Shown one piece after another: positions 53,701-64,000 of a stretch of DNA of 64,000 bases (positions within the stretch are counted from its first letter, which is position 1; every line of letters begins with the position of its first letter). A model generated the notes under the pieces. That model made no database searches, was not told the DNA's origin, and saw only the letters and a list, made by a program, of their open reading frames with translations. Source of the DNA: Eupeodes corollae (taxonomy: Eukaryota; Arthropoda; Insecta; Diptera; Syrphidae); NCBI RefSeq assembly GCF_945859685.1, contig NC_079147.1, forward strand, positions 278,729,679-278,793,678, written 5' to 3'. A program made the translations under genes and the position numbers.

Positions 53701-55624
53701 ATTCAAAAACCACTTTAACCTTTTTTCTTACAGTGAAACTAGTTCTGAAGAATCTCAATACTGTGGGTGAAACACTTTGACTTCAATGGGTTTACTGTTC
53801 GATAGTGAAATACATATTATTAAAAAAATTAAATGTAAAACAAATTTTTTAACATTAAATATGTTAACTTTTTTTTTAAATAATTTTGTAAATATAAAAT
53901 ATTACTCGAAGCATTCTATAAAAAAACAGTTAAAAATACAAAAAATATTCATCTGGCCGCCAATATGCAATTTTTGTCATCGATTTATTGCAAACTCAAA
54001 ACAAATAAAATTCATCGCAGTCAAACAATAAATGATCAGATATCAAAGCTCACCATCCAAACAGATTCATATTTCGACTCATACGGCGAACGGAAATCAG
54101 CTTAAGTCAACAATTTTCGAATCGATTCAATTTGACTTAAAACGCAACAAAAAAAAACAAAAACTAAAATAACCGAAACATATTTCATTCCGCATATACT
54201 ATACATATATCTACCTATCCTATAGTCCATTTATCAATTGCATGCCAGGCACACGAAACCCAAGCAAAAGCCGAAGCCGAAGCCAAAGCCCTGGCCCTGA
54301 CGACATTGCCTATCATATTATAGAGCTTCATATACCTTCCCTGCACTCTGTACGAGTATATGTCCCACAACACAATATGCTTTATATCCTGAACTACATA
54401 TGTATATGACGTACAGTGTAGATAGAGATACTCATAGTTCAGTGTCCTGGTTCTGCTGGTTACTGGGTTTAAACCATCACTATGTCTATACCTTCCCTGG
54501 GATATAACCAAACAATTTCACTCATATTGGACGTAAAGTTATCTATAGGTACACGAGTATGAAAAAAAAACAAATAAAAATTCAAATCCTTTCACCATCA
54601 TCTCTTGTCGCGTCAAAGCCATTGTGACCATGGTTGGTTATTTGCGGCGACCCTTCGGTGGCCTGTTCGTCATTTTTCATGTATATGTATGTGTATATTT
54701 ATCTACGTACGTATACGTACGAGTACGTTGAGTGTCAATATTTGTCAAGGAAAGCTTAAATTGATTTCTCTTCGGGGACAAAATTTGTCGATTAATGTCG
54801 ATTGGCCAACCAATCGCGGTTCTCGCTGCGCTATAAGTGATAATGAATTTCCCATGAAATCGCTTGTACGTATAGTTCGATATTATTTTCAATTTGAAAA
54901 TTCTACATAAATTTTATATAAGATTTAACTTTAGTGCCTAGATAGAGGATACTCTGATACTCATATTCAGTTAATATTTTCAGTTGAAAATATTTATTTA
55001 GCTTTGAACTTACTTAAATATGAATTTTTAACTTAAAGCGAGGAAAATTCCAATAAATAGTAATGAATTAAAATACTTAATGAAATATTTATAGCATTTT
55101 TATGTCCTTGTAGTTTATATAAACATTTTAAAAAAAAGTTATTTTAACTCCTTTTTTGATCACGGAGTTTTTCATAATTCATAATTATATCTATAAGACT
55201 ATAAACAGGGCGTATACTTGCTTTTGTTTTTGTTAATTTTTCATACAATTAAACTCTGTTTAAGAGAAGAAAAACAATTAATAGTGATAAACTACAACTT
55301 AAATGGAACAGTTCAATGTGTCCCTTGCATCTATAAATTCAATGTTATATATGACTTTTCGTATTGAAAATGTTTTTATAATAAGAACAAAAAACTTTTA
55401 AAAAAGCGAAAACTCTACTCACTACGCATACATTAAAAAAATATGTTTTGTCACCTTTATTTTTGGTCTAGATCATATCACAGTTTAATATGGTACACTT
55501 GACGTATAATTACTTTTGTTTTCAAAATTTTAATTGTATCCTTTTGATTTTATGAATGGGTAAAATAATGTCAATCGGTTTAGCTATATGATGGTCAAAG
55601 CTATCTTTTATGTTTAATACGACC
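53701..55624. other. No recognisable element; possible host non-coding DNA
   Basis: About 1.9 kb. It includes an imperfect GAAGCC/AAAGCC run at about 54262-54292, a TACGTA-rich stretch at 54700-54728, and an inverted repeat at 54799-54816. Base composition is more mixed than the repeat-rich parts, which would suit host intronic or intergenic sequence. No exon or promoter can be supported. Confidence 0.4.
54799..54816. repeat. Short inverted repeat with CCAAT boxes
   Basis: CGATTGG-CCAA-CCAATCG: perfect 7-bp arms around a 4-bp spacer, giving an inverted ATTGG/CCAAT pair. It could bind a CCAAT-type factor, but no promoter context is visible and chance is possible. Confidence 0.4.
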
Positions 55625-55766
55625 TATAAGTCTATCATCATTCTTTCTTAAGACCTTAGAAAGATTGGATGATATCCATTTAAGACAAACTTTTGATACA
55701 AGACTTTCTGTCTATGTCTCAACATACCTACTGTTAAGGCAAATCGGTGGAAACGGGATTACACAC
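55625..55766 (+). pseudogene. R1/LOA-like reverse transcriptase fragment, left part
   Basis: Reads SSFFLKTLERLDDIHLR (about 55637-55687), the RT motif usually LSSFLLKTLERLID-YLR. After a frameshift QHTYC and GKSVETGL (about 55739-55763) follow, matching the QHAY-KGKSVETALH block of R1- and LOA-clade elements. The frame is interrupted at 55766 by the gypsy element and continues at 58229. Confidence 0.7.
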
Positions 55767-55957
55767 TGTTACGGTTGTACTTAAAATAATAATTGAAATG
55801 AAATATACTTTGAGTATTTAATAATTCAGGTTTTATTTAATTCTGACTTTCTTCTTGGATTCTACAAAATTGCCAAAAACTCTCGTCGACACTTGTCTTC
55901 TGACATACATAAATCTGGTGTCACTTTGAAGTCTGCTGTCACTAGGTATTCAGGTCA
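55767..55957 (-). repeat. gypsy 3' LTR, truncated
   Basis: Matches the other LTR over 'ggttgtacttaaaataataattgaaatgaaat' and 'gattctacaaaattgccaaaaactctcgtcgac' to 'ggtattcaggtcac'. It has about 43 bp near its middle that the 5' LTR lacks, and its first 23 bases or so (element orientation) are deleted. Confidence 0.8.
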
Positions 55958-57590
55958 CATTACCGAATCCTTTGCAGTCTCTCTAGCTATTTCAGCCGCT
56001 GTCACTGGCGGATTACTACGCATCTCCAACATCAATATGTCAGCCCTACCATTTATTGGAGCGTCAATTGACGATGGTAATGGCAAACGACTCATACAAT
56101 CAGCATTTGCATTCTTTGGCCCTGGTCTATACTCCATTGTATAGTCACAAGCGGACAACAGCAGGCACCAACGTAACATTCGGGGTGAGATCATTAGTGG
56201 TATTTGTTTAAGTCTATTAAAAATTCCCAACAACGGCTTGTGGTCAGTGGTAATAATTATTTCACGTCCAGCAACATATTGGTGGAAATGTTTCATTCCA
56301 AAAATAATAGCTAGTGCCTCTTTGTCAATATGAGCGTAGTTTCGCTCGTGGACTCCAAGAGTGCGAGAGGCAAATGCAATGGGATGCTCTGTTCCATTTT
56401 CCTTATCACGGTGTGCCAGAACGGCCTAAGTTCAATAAGGCGAAGCATCGCAAGAGAGAACCAACGGTTTAGAAACGTCATAATGTATTAAAATGGTATC
56501 TGAATCAAGCAAATTTTTTAGTTCGTTCAAAACACCTTGTTGTTCATCGGTCCATTTCCATTGCACATTTTTATCAAGCAATCGATGTAATTTTTCGGCA
56601 ACAGATGATTTATGAGGTAAAAATGAGTAATAAAAATTAAGTAAACCCAGGTAGGATTGCAACATCTCTTTATTTTCAGGAATAGGTCCCTGTTGAATCG
56701 CTCTCACTTTCTCTTTGTTGGGGGAAATTCCATCCCTACTAATATGGAAACCAAGAAAGTCCAATTCGCGTTGAGCAAATAAACACTTATTTTTGTTTAC
56801 TGTCACGTTTGCTTTAGCTAATTTTTCAAAAACTGCTTCTAAATTACATTTGTAGTCAGATTCGTCTTTTCCAGAAACGGTGATATCATGGAGATATGCT
56901 TTTACGCCCTTTATACCGACCAAAAGACTATCCATACATTTTTGAAACAAACCTGGATCGGCCGAAACACCAAAAGGTAATCTACGCACCTTACATAATC
57001 CCTTGTGTGTATTAAGGGTCAAAAACTCAGCAGAGGCGTCATCAACAACCAGTTGCTGGTAGGCCTGTTGTAAATCTAACTTTGTGAATACTTTGCCGTC
57101 TGAGATTGCCGCCATGACCTCTGAAACAGTTGGTAGGGGGTGTTTTTCAATTTCTGTTTCAACTGCTGGCTTCCAGGCGATTGGACACTGACGATGCTTG
57201 AGGAAAATTGGATTTGATCCTGGCAATATTTCCAAAGAAACAGGTGGCCCTTTGTGAGCACCCTTCGCTCAAAACGTTTCGAAATTTACCCTCCGAATTC
57301 ATAGCATTCCCTGCCACCTCTAACGCGCAAACACCTTGAACAGAAATTCTTAAAATTGGAAACCAGTCTCTTCCCATCATCCACCGCCCAACACCTGCAA
57401 TAACAACAACTGGCAATTTATAATCTTTATTATTATATTTTAATTCACCAAAGATGATCCCATAATGCGCAACTTCTCTTTGGACTAAGTTTAGCTTAGC
57501 TGCTTCATGTGCAACTGAAATTTCGTAAGCCCTTTTAAAATCTAACTTGAGTTCACTAAACAGACGTTTATGTAATGACTTATCCGCCAC
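55955..57590 (-). pseudogene. gypsy pol pseudogene (protease end, RT, RNase H)
   Basis: The last part of the protease, with a GRDWF motif, reads within 57159-57480. The reverse transcriptase frame is open at 56432-57235: KLDLQQAYQQL (about 57088-57056), RRLPFGVSADPGLFQ (about 56996-56950), then AYLHDITVSG (about 56899-56870), where the catalytic YLDD has become YLHD, and LDFLGFHISRDGI (about 56766-56728). An RNase H segment follows after a frame break: ITTDHKPLLGIF (about 56251-56215), and RPGPKNANADCMSRLP (about 56135-56085) ends the connection region. No integrase. The loss of the first aspartate and the deletions make it inactive. Confidence 0.85.
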
Positions 57591-58027
57591 TCCGCAAACA
57601 ATCTAATCTCTCAGCATTTTGTCTAGTTCCATGAAATCGCAGTAATCAGATAATTTTCTTTAGTCTTTAACAAAATCAGCAATTGATTCCCCACTCTTCT
57701 GAACACGTTGGTGGAACGTAAATCGCTGTACTATTTCATTTGGTTTAGGATGAAAATGACCATCCATCTTTTCTACGATTTCTTGGAACGACACATCTTT
57801 GGGGGTCAGAGGTGTAAGTAAAGAACGGATTATCTCATATGTAGATTCCCCAACACATGATACAAATTTGGTCTCATTGATCCGTCGTTACATATGCCAT
57901 TGGCCTCAAAATAAAACTCCATTTGTTTTTTGTAATTATTCCAGGCCATTGATGGCTGAAATTGCTCCAGTTTTCCGAAAGTTTGTGACGAAGTATGGTT
58001 GACATTAGACATCGCAGTTTCGTTCAT
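57475..58027 (-). pseudogene. gypsy gag pseudogene
   Basis: Starts at ATG 58027, about 20 bp after the 5' LTR, and runs MNETAMSNVNHTSSQTFGKL and onward. KQMEFYF (about 57934) and later HPKPNEIVQRFTFHQRVQKS (about 57765-57700) match the capsid region of gypsy-type gag, as does the block before a stop at about 57600. ADKSLHKRLFSEL (about 57587-57550) is the end of the capsid domain. The nucleocapsid zinc knuckle is deleted. There is at least one stop and one frameshift. Confidence 0.75.
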
Positions 58028-58046
58028 TTTTCGCTCCTCGCCAAAA

Positions 58047-58223
58047 TGTTATGGTTGTACTTAAAATAATAATTGAAATGAAATACATATACTTTGATTC
58101 TTAGATTCTACAAAATTGCCAAAAACTCTCGTCGACACGTTTCTGACAGACTTAAATCTGGTGTCACTTTGAAGTCTGCTGTCACTTGGTATTCAGGTCA
58201 CAGGGTGACTCCAAGACACAACA
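58047..58223 (-). repeat. gypsy 5' LTR
   Basis: 177 bp, TGTTGTGTC...ACCATAACA read on the minus strand, with TGTT/AACA ends. A 'tggcgaggagcga' stretch follows at 58043-58031, where a primer-binding site is expected, and then the gag start. Confidence 0.75.
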
Positions 58224-58228
58224 CACAC

Positions 58229-58372
58229 CTTAATACGCACCATCGAATACTTTCTCCATCAAAGAGAGTTCACTATGGTTGCTCTCCCTAACATAGAAGG
58301 TGCTTTTAATAACGTGGAAACACCTGCAGTCACGTCTGAACTCATCTTCCCTAAAGTTCTCAGACCAGGCTA
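58229..58372 (+). pseudogene. R1/LOA-like reverse transcriptase fragment, right part
   Basis: Continues the fragment at 55625-55766: LIRTIEYFLHQREFTMVAL (about 58230-58286) and IEGAFNNVET (about 58293-58322), where the usual LDIEGAFNNV has become PNIEGAFNNV. It ends at a stop near 58370. The catalytic FADD region is absent. Confidence 0.75.
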
Positions 58373-58429
58373 AGTATTATTTAAATACAAAAAACTATAT
58401 TAGAAACGAAATATGTAGGGTTTTTAAAT

Positions 58430-59095
58430 CAAAGATTTTTTTTTAAGACATCTGTTAAATCTTTTGTTTATTATTCAGTTGTATATTCCAAATTACACTC
58501 TTCACAGTCGACTCTTCAACGTTTTGTGACCAAATTTTATATAACCGGTTTAGTAAACAAACAACCAACAGACATACTTTAACGGAACGCAAGATCTGCC
58601 AAGAACATCGCATCGGTCCGTGAAGGTGTACAGCACAACCCGAGGCAGTCTACTGCTCGCCGTGAACAAGACTCACTCTTTCACAGACTTCAACTGGTAA
58701 CATTTTTTATCGGGACTTGCGCCTACACCCGTACAAGAACCAACTGACCAAGGTGCTCAAAGTTCAAGACTAGACAACAACGTTTCTCCTCTGACTGGGC
58801 TTATATGGGACGACACCAACCCACGCGAGGTTCACCATGTGATAATATGCTCTCAAAAAGTAACAATTTAGTCTGGATTTTGGGCCAGTGCCGCGGCTTA
58901 ATTGGTGCTCAACTTTTTGAAAATGACGTTATCTAAGCGGTTACCGTCAACAACGAGCGCTACATAACGATGATAACTAATTTCCTATGACCTAAATTAA
59001 TTTGTTGAAAAACACTATACAAGAAAGCGTCAAAAAAGCTACTGTATAGCTGTCATCTTCTACAAAAAACCTATTTGAAATAAATGGGGCTTACA
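58430..59095 (+). pseudogene. Mariner-like transposase relic 6
   Basis: Very similar in layout to 14216-14830. A 'gacatctgttaaatcttttgtttattattcagt' leader is shared with 14190-14222. After unreadable N-terminal remains, RDLRLHPYKNQLTKVLKV (about 58709-58762) follows, and then decayed sequence resembling the FSDWA block and the NDVI--VTVNNERY region (about 58920-58970). The aspartate-containing blocks are deleted. The end is unclear. Confidence 0.65.
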
Positions 59096-59692
59096 ACCCC
59101 GTATCCCACATTGATTAAACACATGTGTAATCAAACCGATTTTAATGTAAGTTGTGGAAGTATGGTGGACTACTTAACAAAAAGCTATAAACAGGGAAAA
59201 ACTAAATCAGTCCAACATGCAGCTTTCCTATGTACAGAACATCGCTTCTAACGATCCTATCTGCGCCACTGGGTAGCCTACCCTGCCTTATACCTCTTGA
59301 TATACTTAGTAAACAAAGAGCTGCAAGCTCTGCTATTCGCGTCAACTTCGTAATTCTTAAGTATTAAGAATCAATTCCAAAGCACACAGACTTCACCATC
59401 CTCTAACTACAATTCATATCAAACTTCCAGATTCTATACCTTCCAGATCTTTCTGAAGGAATAGGGCATTCCTGAAAGACGATTCAATCTAATTTTACAC
59501 AGATATGGATCAAAAGTAAACTAAGGGGTTTGTGGAGGTACCCTGAATGACTTAGATTAAGTCTCTCATTCCGTCTTCCAAATCTTTCAGAACTTTTGGC
59601 GATGAAGGAATCTTGTCCTGGCTTAGTCTGAATCGAGCTTTCGTTTAACTCAGTCTTGTTTTTTGGTACTTCTATACTTATGTATATGTAAA
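59096..59692. other. No recognisable element; may include 5' UTR of the next element
   Basis: About 600 bases without clear motif. The part nearest 59693 may be the 5' untranslated region of the CR1-like element. Confidence 0.35.
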
Positions 59693-60565
59693 ATGGATAA
59701 TACATCTAAAAACAATTTTATCTGCTGCGGGACTTGACAAACAGTGTTCATTGTTGCAGAATGCACAAATTTGAGTGAATCATCTTTAACCGCGTTAATA
59801 TCAGATAAAACTTTTGTTTTGGAAGTGTGATTCGTGCAGAAAATGTCTGTCTTGTCATGCATATCTAAAATCAATGATCTTTTCTCTTACTTCATTGATA
59901 ATAATAGTGCATTTGAAAAATTAAATCTCTCTCCAAACTCAAATGCATCAAAAGGTACTCGTGTCGTTACCCGCTCTAAAGTAGAAGTGATTGAACCAAA
60001 CAATAAATATATAAAAATCCGTTTTTCAAGGAAACCAAAAAAATGTTTTTCTTTCACCAGCCCAACTTCGAAATGGACTTTCTCCCTTGCCCCCTAAAAA
60101 TAGTAAGAAAACCACACTTAACTCTTAGACTTCTAAAATACTGGCAAGAAAGCTTCTTCTAGTACTAAAAAACCAGTTTCTTTATTAAACTTAAATATTA
60201 ATTTGCATCTAATTCTATAAACAACAATTGGCAAATCAGCAAAGAGCGCACAACTAAGCGTATTAAGCAAATGGTTGAAACAAATGTCCAATCTTCTTGT
60301 ATTTTAAGCGTCATATGTAAATGGAAATGGTTTCATTTATCGTTTTTTAAACCAGAAACAACTTGCAATGGAATACTGGAATATGTATCTTGAGCATTCA
60401 ACGCTGATATATCACAGTTATGCTGCTATAAGTTGATAAAATCATCAATTTTAAGCTTGGAGTGCCTGCTAATTTGTTGTTGAATTTTCTCGACTCAAAT
60501 GTTTGGAAGGCAGGTGTTCGTGTCAGAGTTTTTAATTTCCACACAAAAAACAAACAAACTGCGCA
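59693..60565 (+). pseudogene. ORF1 pseudogene with PHD-like finger
   Basis: ATG 59693 opens MDNTSKNNFICCGT, followed by a stop. Across frame changes the order is a cysteine pair, CTNLSESSLTALISDKTF (about 59766-59818), then WKCDSCRK (about 59820-59845), the shape of a PHD-type zinc finger, as carried by ORF1 of several insect CR1-like elements. A basic segment follows (about 59960-60060). FHLSFFKPETTCNGILEYV (about 60332-60390) and a frameshifted VWKAGVRVRVFNF (about 60502-60540) match the C-terminal domain of the same ORF1 family. The protein is thought to bind RNA or DNA in the retrotransposition particle. Broken by stops and frameshifts. Confidence 0.65.
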
Positions 60566-60639
60566 AATAAAAACGACTTATTAGATAATATATTTCCTGT
60601 TCCTGTTGCTCAAACTCATCTTATGCATTATTGTTCCCT

Positions 60640-62626
60640 CTTCTATCATAATGTATTAGATCAAAAGTAATTGATTTTTGTGTTCCTGCTGTTGATTGCC
60701 CTTATTCTATTATTGCATTAACTGAAACTTGGCTGAGTAAAAATATAAACTCAACTGAATTGTTCAGCACTGTCTACGAAGTCTTTAGAAAATATCGGTG
60801 CAAAACTGAAACTGGATTAAGCAGAGTGGCAGGAGTTTTACTAGCTGTTCGTTCTTGTTTAAAAAGAAAACAAATTCAATTATATTTTTCTTCTGGTTTG
60901 TTAGAACAATTATGTGTTTGTTTGATTTTCTAAATCCGATTGTTTACATAATAATAATAACAAAATAAATCAAACAAACAATATTAAAAATCACTTGGCA
61001 TTCCATCTGAAATGGAGCTAAATGGTGTTTTAAGTGATAACTTGAATGTTACAAGTAACATGTTTGCATCTTTTTTCCAGTAAAGTTTTGTAAATCTTGA
61101 TATTGAATGTGCAAGTGTATTGTTATGTGATGCTATAACTGATATTAGTCATCTTCCTATGATGGAAGAGGATATTCTAAAGCAGTTGTCTTGTCTTGAA
61201 TCGAGTTATTCTCTTGCACCTGATAATATTCTACCAATTTTTTAAAAATTTGTAAGCTAGGACTTCTCAAGCCACTTCATATTTTATTTAATAAATCTTT
61301 ATGTTATGGTGAGTTCCTTGAAACTTGAAAGTGGTCCTTTATTACTCTTATTCATAAATCCGGCTCAAGAAAAGTAACTACAAATTGTAGTCCCATTGCA
61401 AAACTTCAGATAGTTCCAAAAATCTTTGAAGCTATTGTCAAAAATAAGTTGTATGCTGTGGTTTGTAATAATATATCAGATTTTCAGCATGGTTTTGCGA
61501 GCGGTAAATCCACAACTTCGAACTTGGTAATTTTTTGTAATGCCTGCCTGTCTGCTTAAGATAATAGACATCAAGTTGACTCAATTTTTACTGATTTTTC
61601 CAAAGCTTGTGACAGCATCCAACACAACATTCTGGTTAAGAAACTAGAATTTCTGGGTTTTCACTCGAAATTGTTATTGTGGTTGAGAAGTTACTTGATT
61701 GGAAGAAAACAATTTGTAAAACTTGGATCTGAAATTTCTTCAGAGATCTCAAATTCTTTAGGTATTTCACAAGGAAGCCATCTTGGTCCACTTTTATTTG
61801 CATTGTTCAAAAATGATTTGCCAACACATTTTATTCACTCGCTGATGACCTTAAAATATTCAAGGAAGGTAGGACCGAATCCGATGTTTTTGAACTACAA
61901 CGTGACTTTAATAGTTTTTATTTTTGATGTAATCGCAATGGACTATTTTTAATATTAGTAAGTGTTCTGTCTTAACTATATTCAAAATTTGTAAATCCCA
62001 TCTTATTCAATATTGCCAATATAAGCCTAAAGAGAGTATCCAAATTTAATTTAAATTCAATTTAAATTCTCCTAGCATTACGACTATTAATCTCAAGGTA
62101 ATCTCAATGTTATGTTTCTTATTTCGTATTGCTAAAGATTTTCAAGATCCTTATACTCTCAAATCAATTTACATTGCATTGATACGTTCATCTCTAGAGT
62201 ACTGTTCTGTTGTGTGGAATCCGTATTACCCTAATACATTGAGAAAATTTAAAGAAGATTCAATAAATTTGCTATAAGAAAATTTAATTTATCCTATAGT
62301 CCATCATATAATGTGCTATGATTAATCTTAAGCCATTTAGTATAAGACGTGAATATTGTCCTATTCTTTTAGCACGAGATGTTTTATGTGGGCATATTCA
62401 ATGTTCACAATCGCTCTCTAAGTTTAGTTTGTATGTCCCGGAGCGACGTATTAGACCTAGAGGAAGTGAATTACTTTTTATACCCTCACATAGGACTAAC
62501 TACGGTTTTAATGAACCAATAACTATGGCTTCTATTAATTATAATAATTATGACCACGTAATCGATTTTAATATGAGTCGGAATATTTGTAAAAGTATCA
62601 TATTAAATAACATCTACAATTGTTAA
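60640..62626 (+). pseudogene. ORF2 pseudogene (endonuclease remnant and RT)
   Basis: The endonuclease begins near 60690 with IALTETWLSKNINST (60713-60757) and GVLLAVRSCLKRKQI (about 60833-60880), then is cut by a deletion. RT motifs are APDNILP (about 61219), WSFITLIHKSGSRKVTTNCS (about 61334-61393), FQHGFASGKSTTSNL (about 61483-61527), FTDFSKACDSIQH (about 61588-61626), GISQGSHLGPLLFALF (about 61762-61809) and a frameshifted ADDLKIFKEG (about 61843-61870), which keeps the ADD. The C-terminus has LIRSSLEYCSVVWNP (about 62181-62225), and the last frame, 62318-62626, contains the RTNYGFNEPI block and ends at its stop. Multiple frameshifts. Confidence 0.8.
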
Positions 62627-62799
62627 TATGTATACATTTTTTATGAACTAACTTAATTTACCTTCTTGTCTTAATTTATTGTAAGTATCTTGTATATATG
62701 TATATCTACATCAAACCCACCATTCTATACTCACATATGCTTAATCTAAGAAAGTTAATGTACTTGATAGATAAACTAAATAAATAATAATAAAAAAAC

Positions 62800-63008
62800 A
62801 TGACATCAACATTTCATATACGTATTTTCTCAGATAGTCAGGCCGTCTCTACAAACTTTATTACAGTCCATAACTGCCGATCACCTCTAATGAAAATGGG
62901 TGCAGGGCCATAGATACATTCTAGGAAATTGGTAGGCAGATGAACGCACAAGAAACGGAACAGAACAACCCATTCTACCACGCTTGGCTAATGTAGCTGG
63001 CATATAAA
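62800..63008. other. Spacer between CR1-like element and SINE
   Basis: Sequence of mixed composition with no motif recognised. Confidence 0.3.
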
Positions 63009-63294
63009 TCGCTACATGTAAACGAGATGGTAAGTGCGTGGGACTGCTATGCTAGAAGATTAAATTCCTGCCTGTGTCGTGTAAAGTTTTTTTTACGAGT
63101 ACTGCATCTTGGGAGGAACTAACAAATCCTTCAAGAGTATTTATCTCTCAAACTAGCCGTTCTGATTTGGCTTAACTGTATATTAGTTACGTCCAACCCT
63201 GACAACATTACTCGCACACAGAAATCGTAAGAGTTGTAATTAGTGACTTACCTTAGTTTTCATCGGAATGTTGCACAACCTAATTTATTTATTT
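63009..63294 (+). mobile_element. Second, diverged copy of the SINE
   Basis: Matches the SINE at 60-366 along its whole length: 'gatggtaagtgcgtgggactgctatgc' for 'gatggttagtgcgatggactgccatgc', 'cctgcctgtgtcgtgtaaagtttttttt' for 'cctgcctatgccacataaagttttttt', 'acgagtactgcatcttgggaggaactaacaaatccttcaagag' in the body, and a TTTA tail at about 63280-63294. The B box has decayed to ATTAAATTCCT, so it would no longer support polymerase III transcription. A 7-bp ATATAAA on both sides (63002-63008, 63295-63301) may be a residual target duplication. Confidence 0.75.
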
Positions 63295-64000
63295 ATATAA
63301 ACTATTGCTTACTCTTAAATGACTTTGAAAAATTTGTATGGATGAGGAAGAGGAGGAAACAGTTCTTCACACGTTCTTTACACACCCTACGAAGCTCAAA
63401 AACGCAATACTTACCTAGAATAATATTTCTTTAACTATCTTTTACGTCTTGTTAGGGACTTAAACTACAAAACAACAAACAAAAAAGCCTAGAGATTCAT
63501 GTGATATCACAATGGGCCATTAAACTGCCCCAAGTGTGTTCTACTCCATCAAGGACAGTCACTTTAACCTTAACTAACCTATGTTTACACAAGCTGCTTA
63601 TAATAAGCTACCATACGCTTGCCTTAAAACTGCAAGACGTACCTCTTTTTAAATCAAATGGCGAACTGCGATTCTTGTTGACCTTGTGTAACTAAATGTA
63701 AACTAACGACATGGAATATTTAAAATTGTGTAGAACTTACTTTTTTTGTTAATAAAACACAAAAATATCAATCATAGCTGTTTTAAATTATAAACTTTAA
63801 ATTTGTGTATATCCTCCTTGGAAGACCAAGACCATATTGCAAAATGAATCTTAATTTCAATTAAGTCAATTCTAAGAAAGAACCTTGTATACCATCTGCT
63901 TTGTTCACTTTATTTTCAACACTTACAAAATGAGCTTCTATGAAAAGTTAAATTTCGTGTGTCAAAGTAAATTGAGTGCTAATTAAAAGCAAACCCTCCT
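63295..64000. other. No recognisable element
   Basis: About 700 bases of AT-rich sequence to the end of the window. The open frames at 63243-63434 and 63501-63695 are short and match nothing. Confidence 0.4.

Larger units (their letters stand above)
55767..58223 (-). mobile_element. Ty3/gypsy LTR retrotransposon, internally deleted
   Basis: A minus-strand element with two LTRs and parts of gag and pol. On the plus strand it starts TGTTACGG at 55767 and ends CACAACA at 58223, flanked by CACAC on both sides (55762-55766 and 58224-58228). Removing it and one CACAC rejoins the surrounding R1/LOA-like reading frame. The integrase and the adjoining part of the 3' LTR are deleted (junction at about 55957), as is the gag-protease boundary (about 57480). 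The total of 2457 bp is about half the usual length. Not capable of movement. Confidence 0.85.
59693..62799 (+). mobile_element. CR1/Jockey-like non-LTR retrotransposon with ORF1 and ORF2
   Basis: The longest non-LTR element in the window, about 3.1 kb, with ORF1, endonuclease remnant, reverse transcriptase and a 3' end. It closes with 'gataaactaaataaataataataaaaaaa' (about 62771-62799), an A-rich tail with short repeats. Its length is below that of an intact element, mainly because of a deletion between the endonuclease and RT (about 60935-61005). It is a different subfamily from the minus-strand element at 8509-10440. Confidence 0.8.

Noticed and set aside
58224..58293. Alternative right end of the gypsy LTR at 'ccctaaca' (58293)
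   Set aside because: It gives no target duplication. The end at 58223 gives CACAC on both sides and restores the interrupted RT frame.

Overview
The window is AT-rich eukaryotic DNA made almost entirely of decayed transposable elements. The mix points to an insect, most likely a fly (Diptera): mariner-like and Tc1-like relics, a ZMYM1-like hAT transposase, Helitrons, several APE-type non-LTR families, a Ty3/gypsy element, a tRNA-derived SINE, and repeats built like Drosophila DINE-1. That assignment is inference from element content. I found no convincing host exon, tRNA or rRNA gene, so the window is probably an intergenic region or a large intron. Two runs of exactly 200 N (2540-2739 and 52473-52672) are assembly gaps of conventional length.

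Layout. 0-5 kb: a SINE with target-site duplications (60-366), a non-LTR relic (1190-2539), a gap, then the helicase half of a Helitron ending at 4777. 5-8 kb: no identifiable feature. 8-10.5 kb: a minus-strand CR1/Jockey-like element carrying a 341-bp insertion with perfect 12-bp duplications. 12.7-18.8 kb: a pile of Helentron-like satellite-bearing repeats, one split by an inverted copy of itself and by a TG...CA element, next to a mariner relic. 20.3-25.7 kb: a mariner-like element split by a hAT element that is itself split by an RTE-like retrotransposon. 25.9-29.6 kb: another satellite-bearing repeat, a Tc1 relic and a second Helentron-like family. 31.3-35.5 kb: an RTE-like element followed by the longest satellite-bearing copy. 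37.3-41.5 kb: a mariner relic apparently split by hAT remnants and a non-autonomous Helitron with both ends intact (38189-40103). 41.6-44.4 kb: a Tc1 relic, a satellite-bearing copy, and a mariner C-terminus containing a 46-bp hairpin. 46.7-53.7 kb: non-LTR relics around a second RTE-like copy. 55.6-58.4 kb: an internally deleted gypsy element inserted in an R1/LOA-like reverse transcriptase. 58.4-62.8 kb: a mariner relic and a fairly long CR1-like element with a PHD-type ORF1. 63.0-63.3 kb: a second, older SINE copy.

Nothing looks active. Nearly every coding block has stops, frameshifts or lost catalytic residues (a Helitron P-loop and DE box, the gypsy YLDD box, the YADD region in two RTE-like copies, the Tc1 DDE glutamate). 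The best-preserved enzyme is the RTE-like reverse transcriptase at 21743-22471, open over 242 codons with YADD intact. The most interesting signals are structural: a clean phase-0 spliceosomal intron in a Helitron Rep gene, a DINE-1-like family with a period near 175 bp, nests whose insertion order can be read, and a hairpin made of inverted mariner coding sequence. I did not find a clearly new biological system. All boundaries were judged by eye and, except where exact termini are stated, are good to a few tens of bases.
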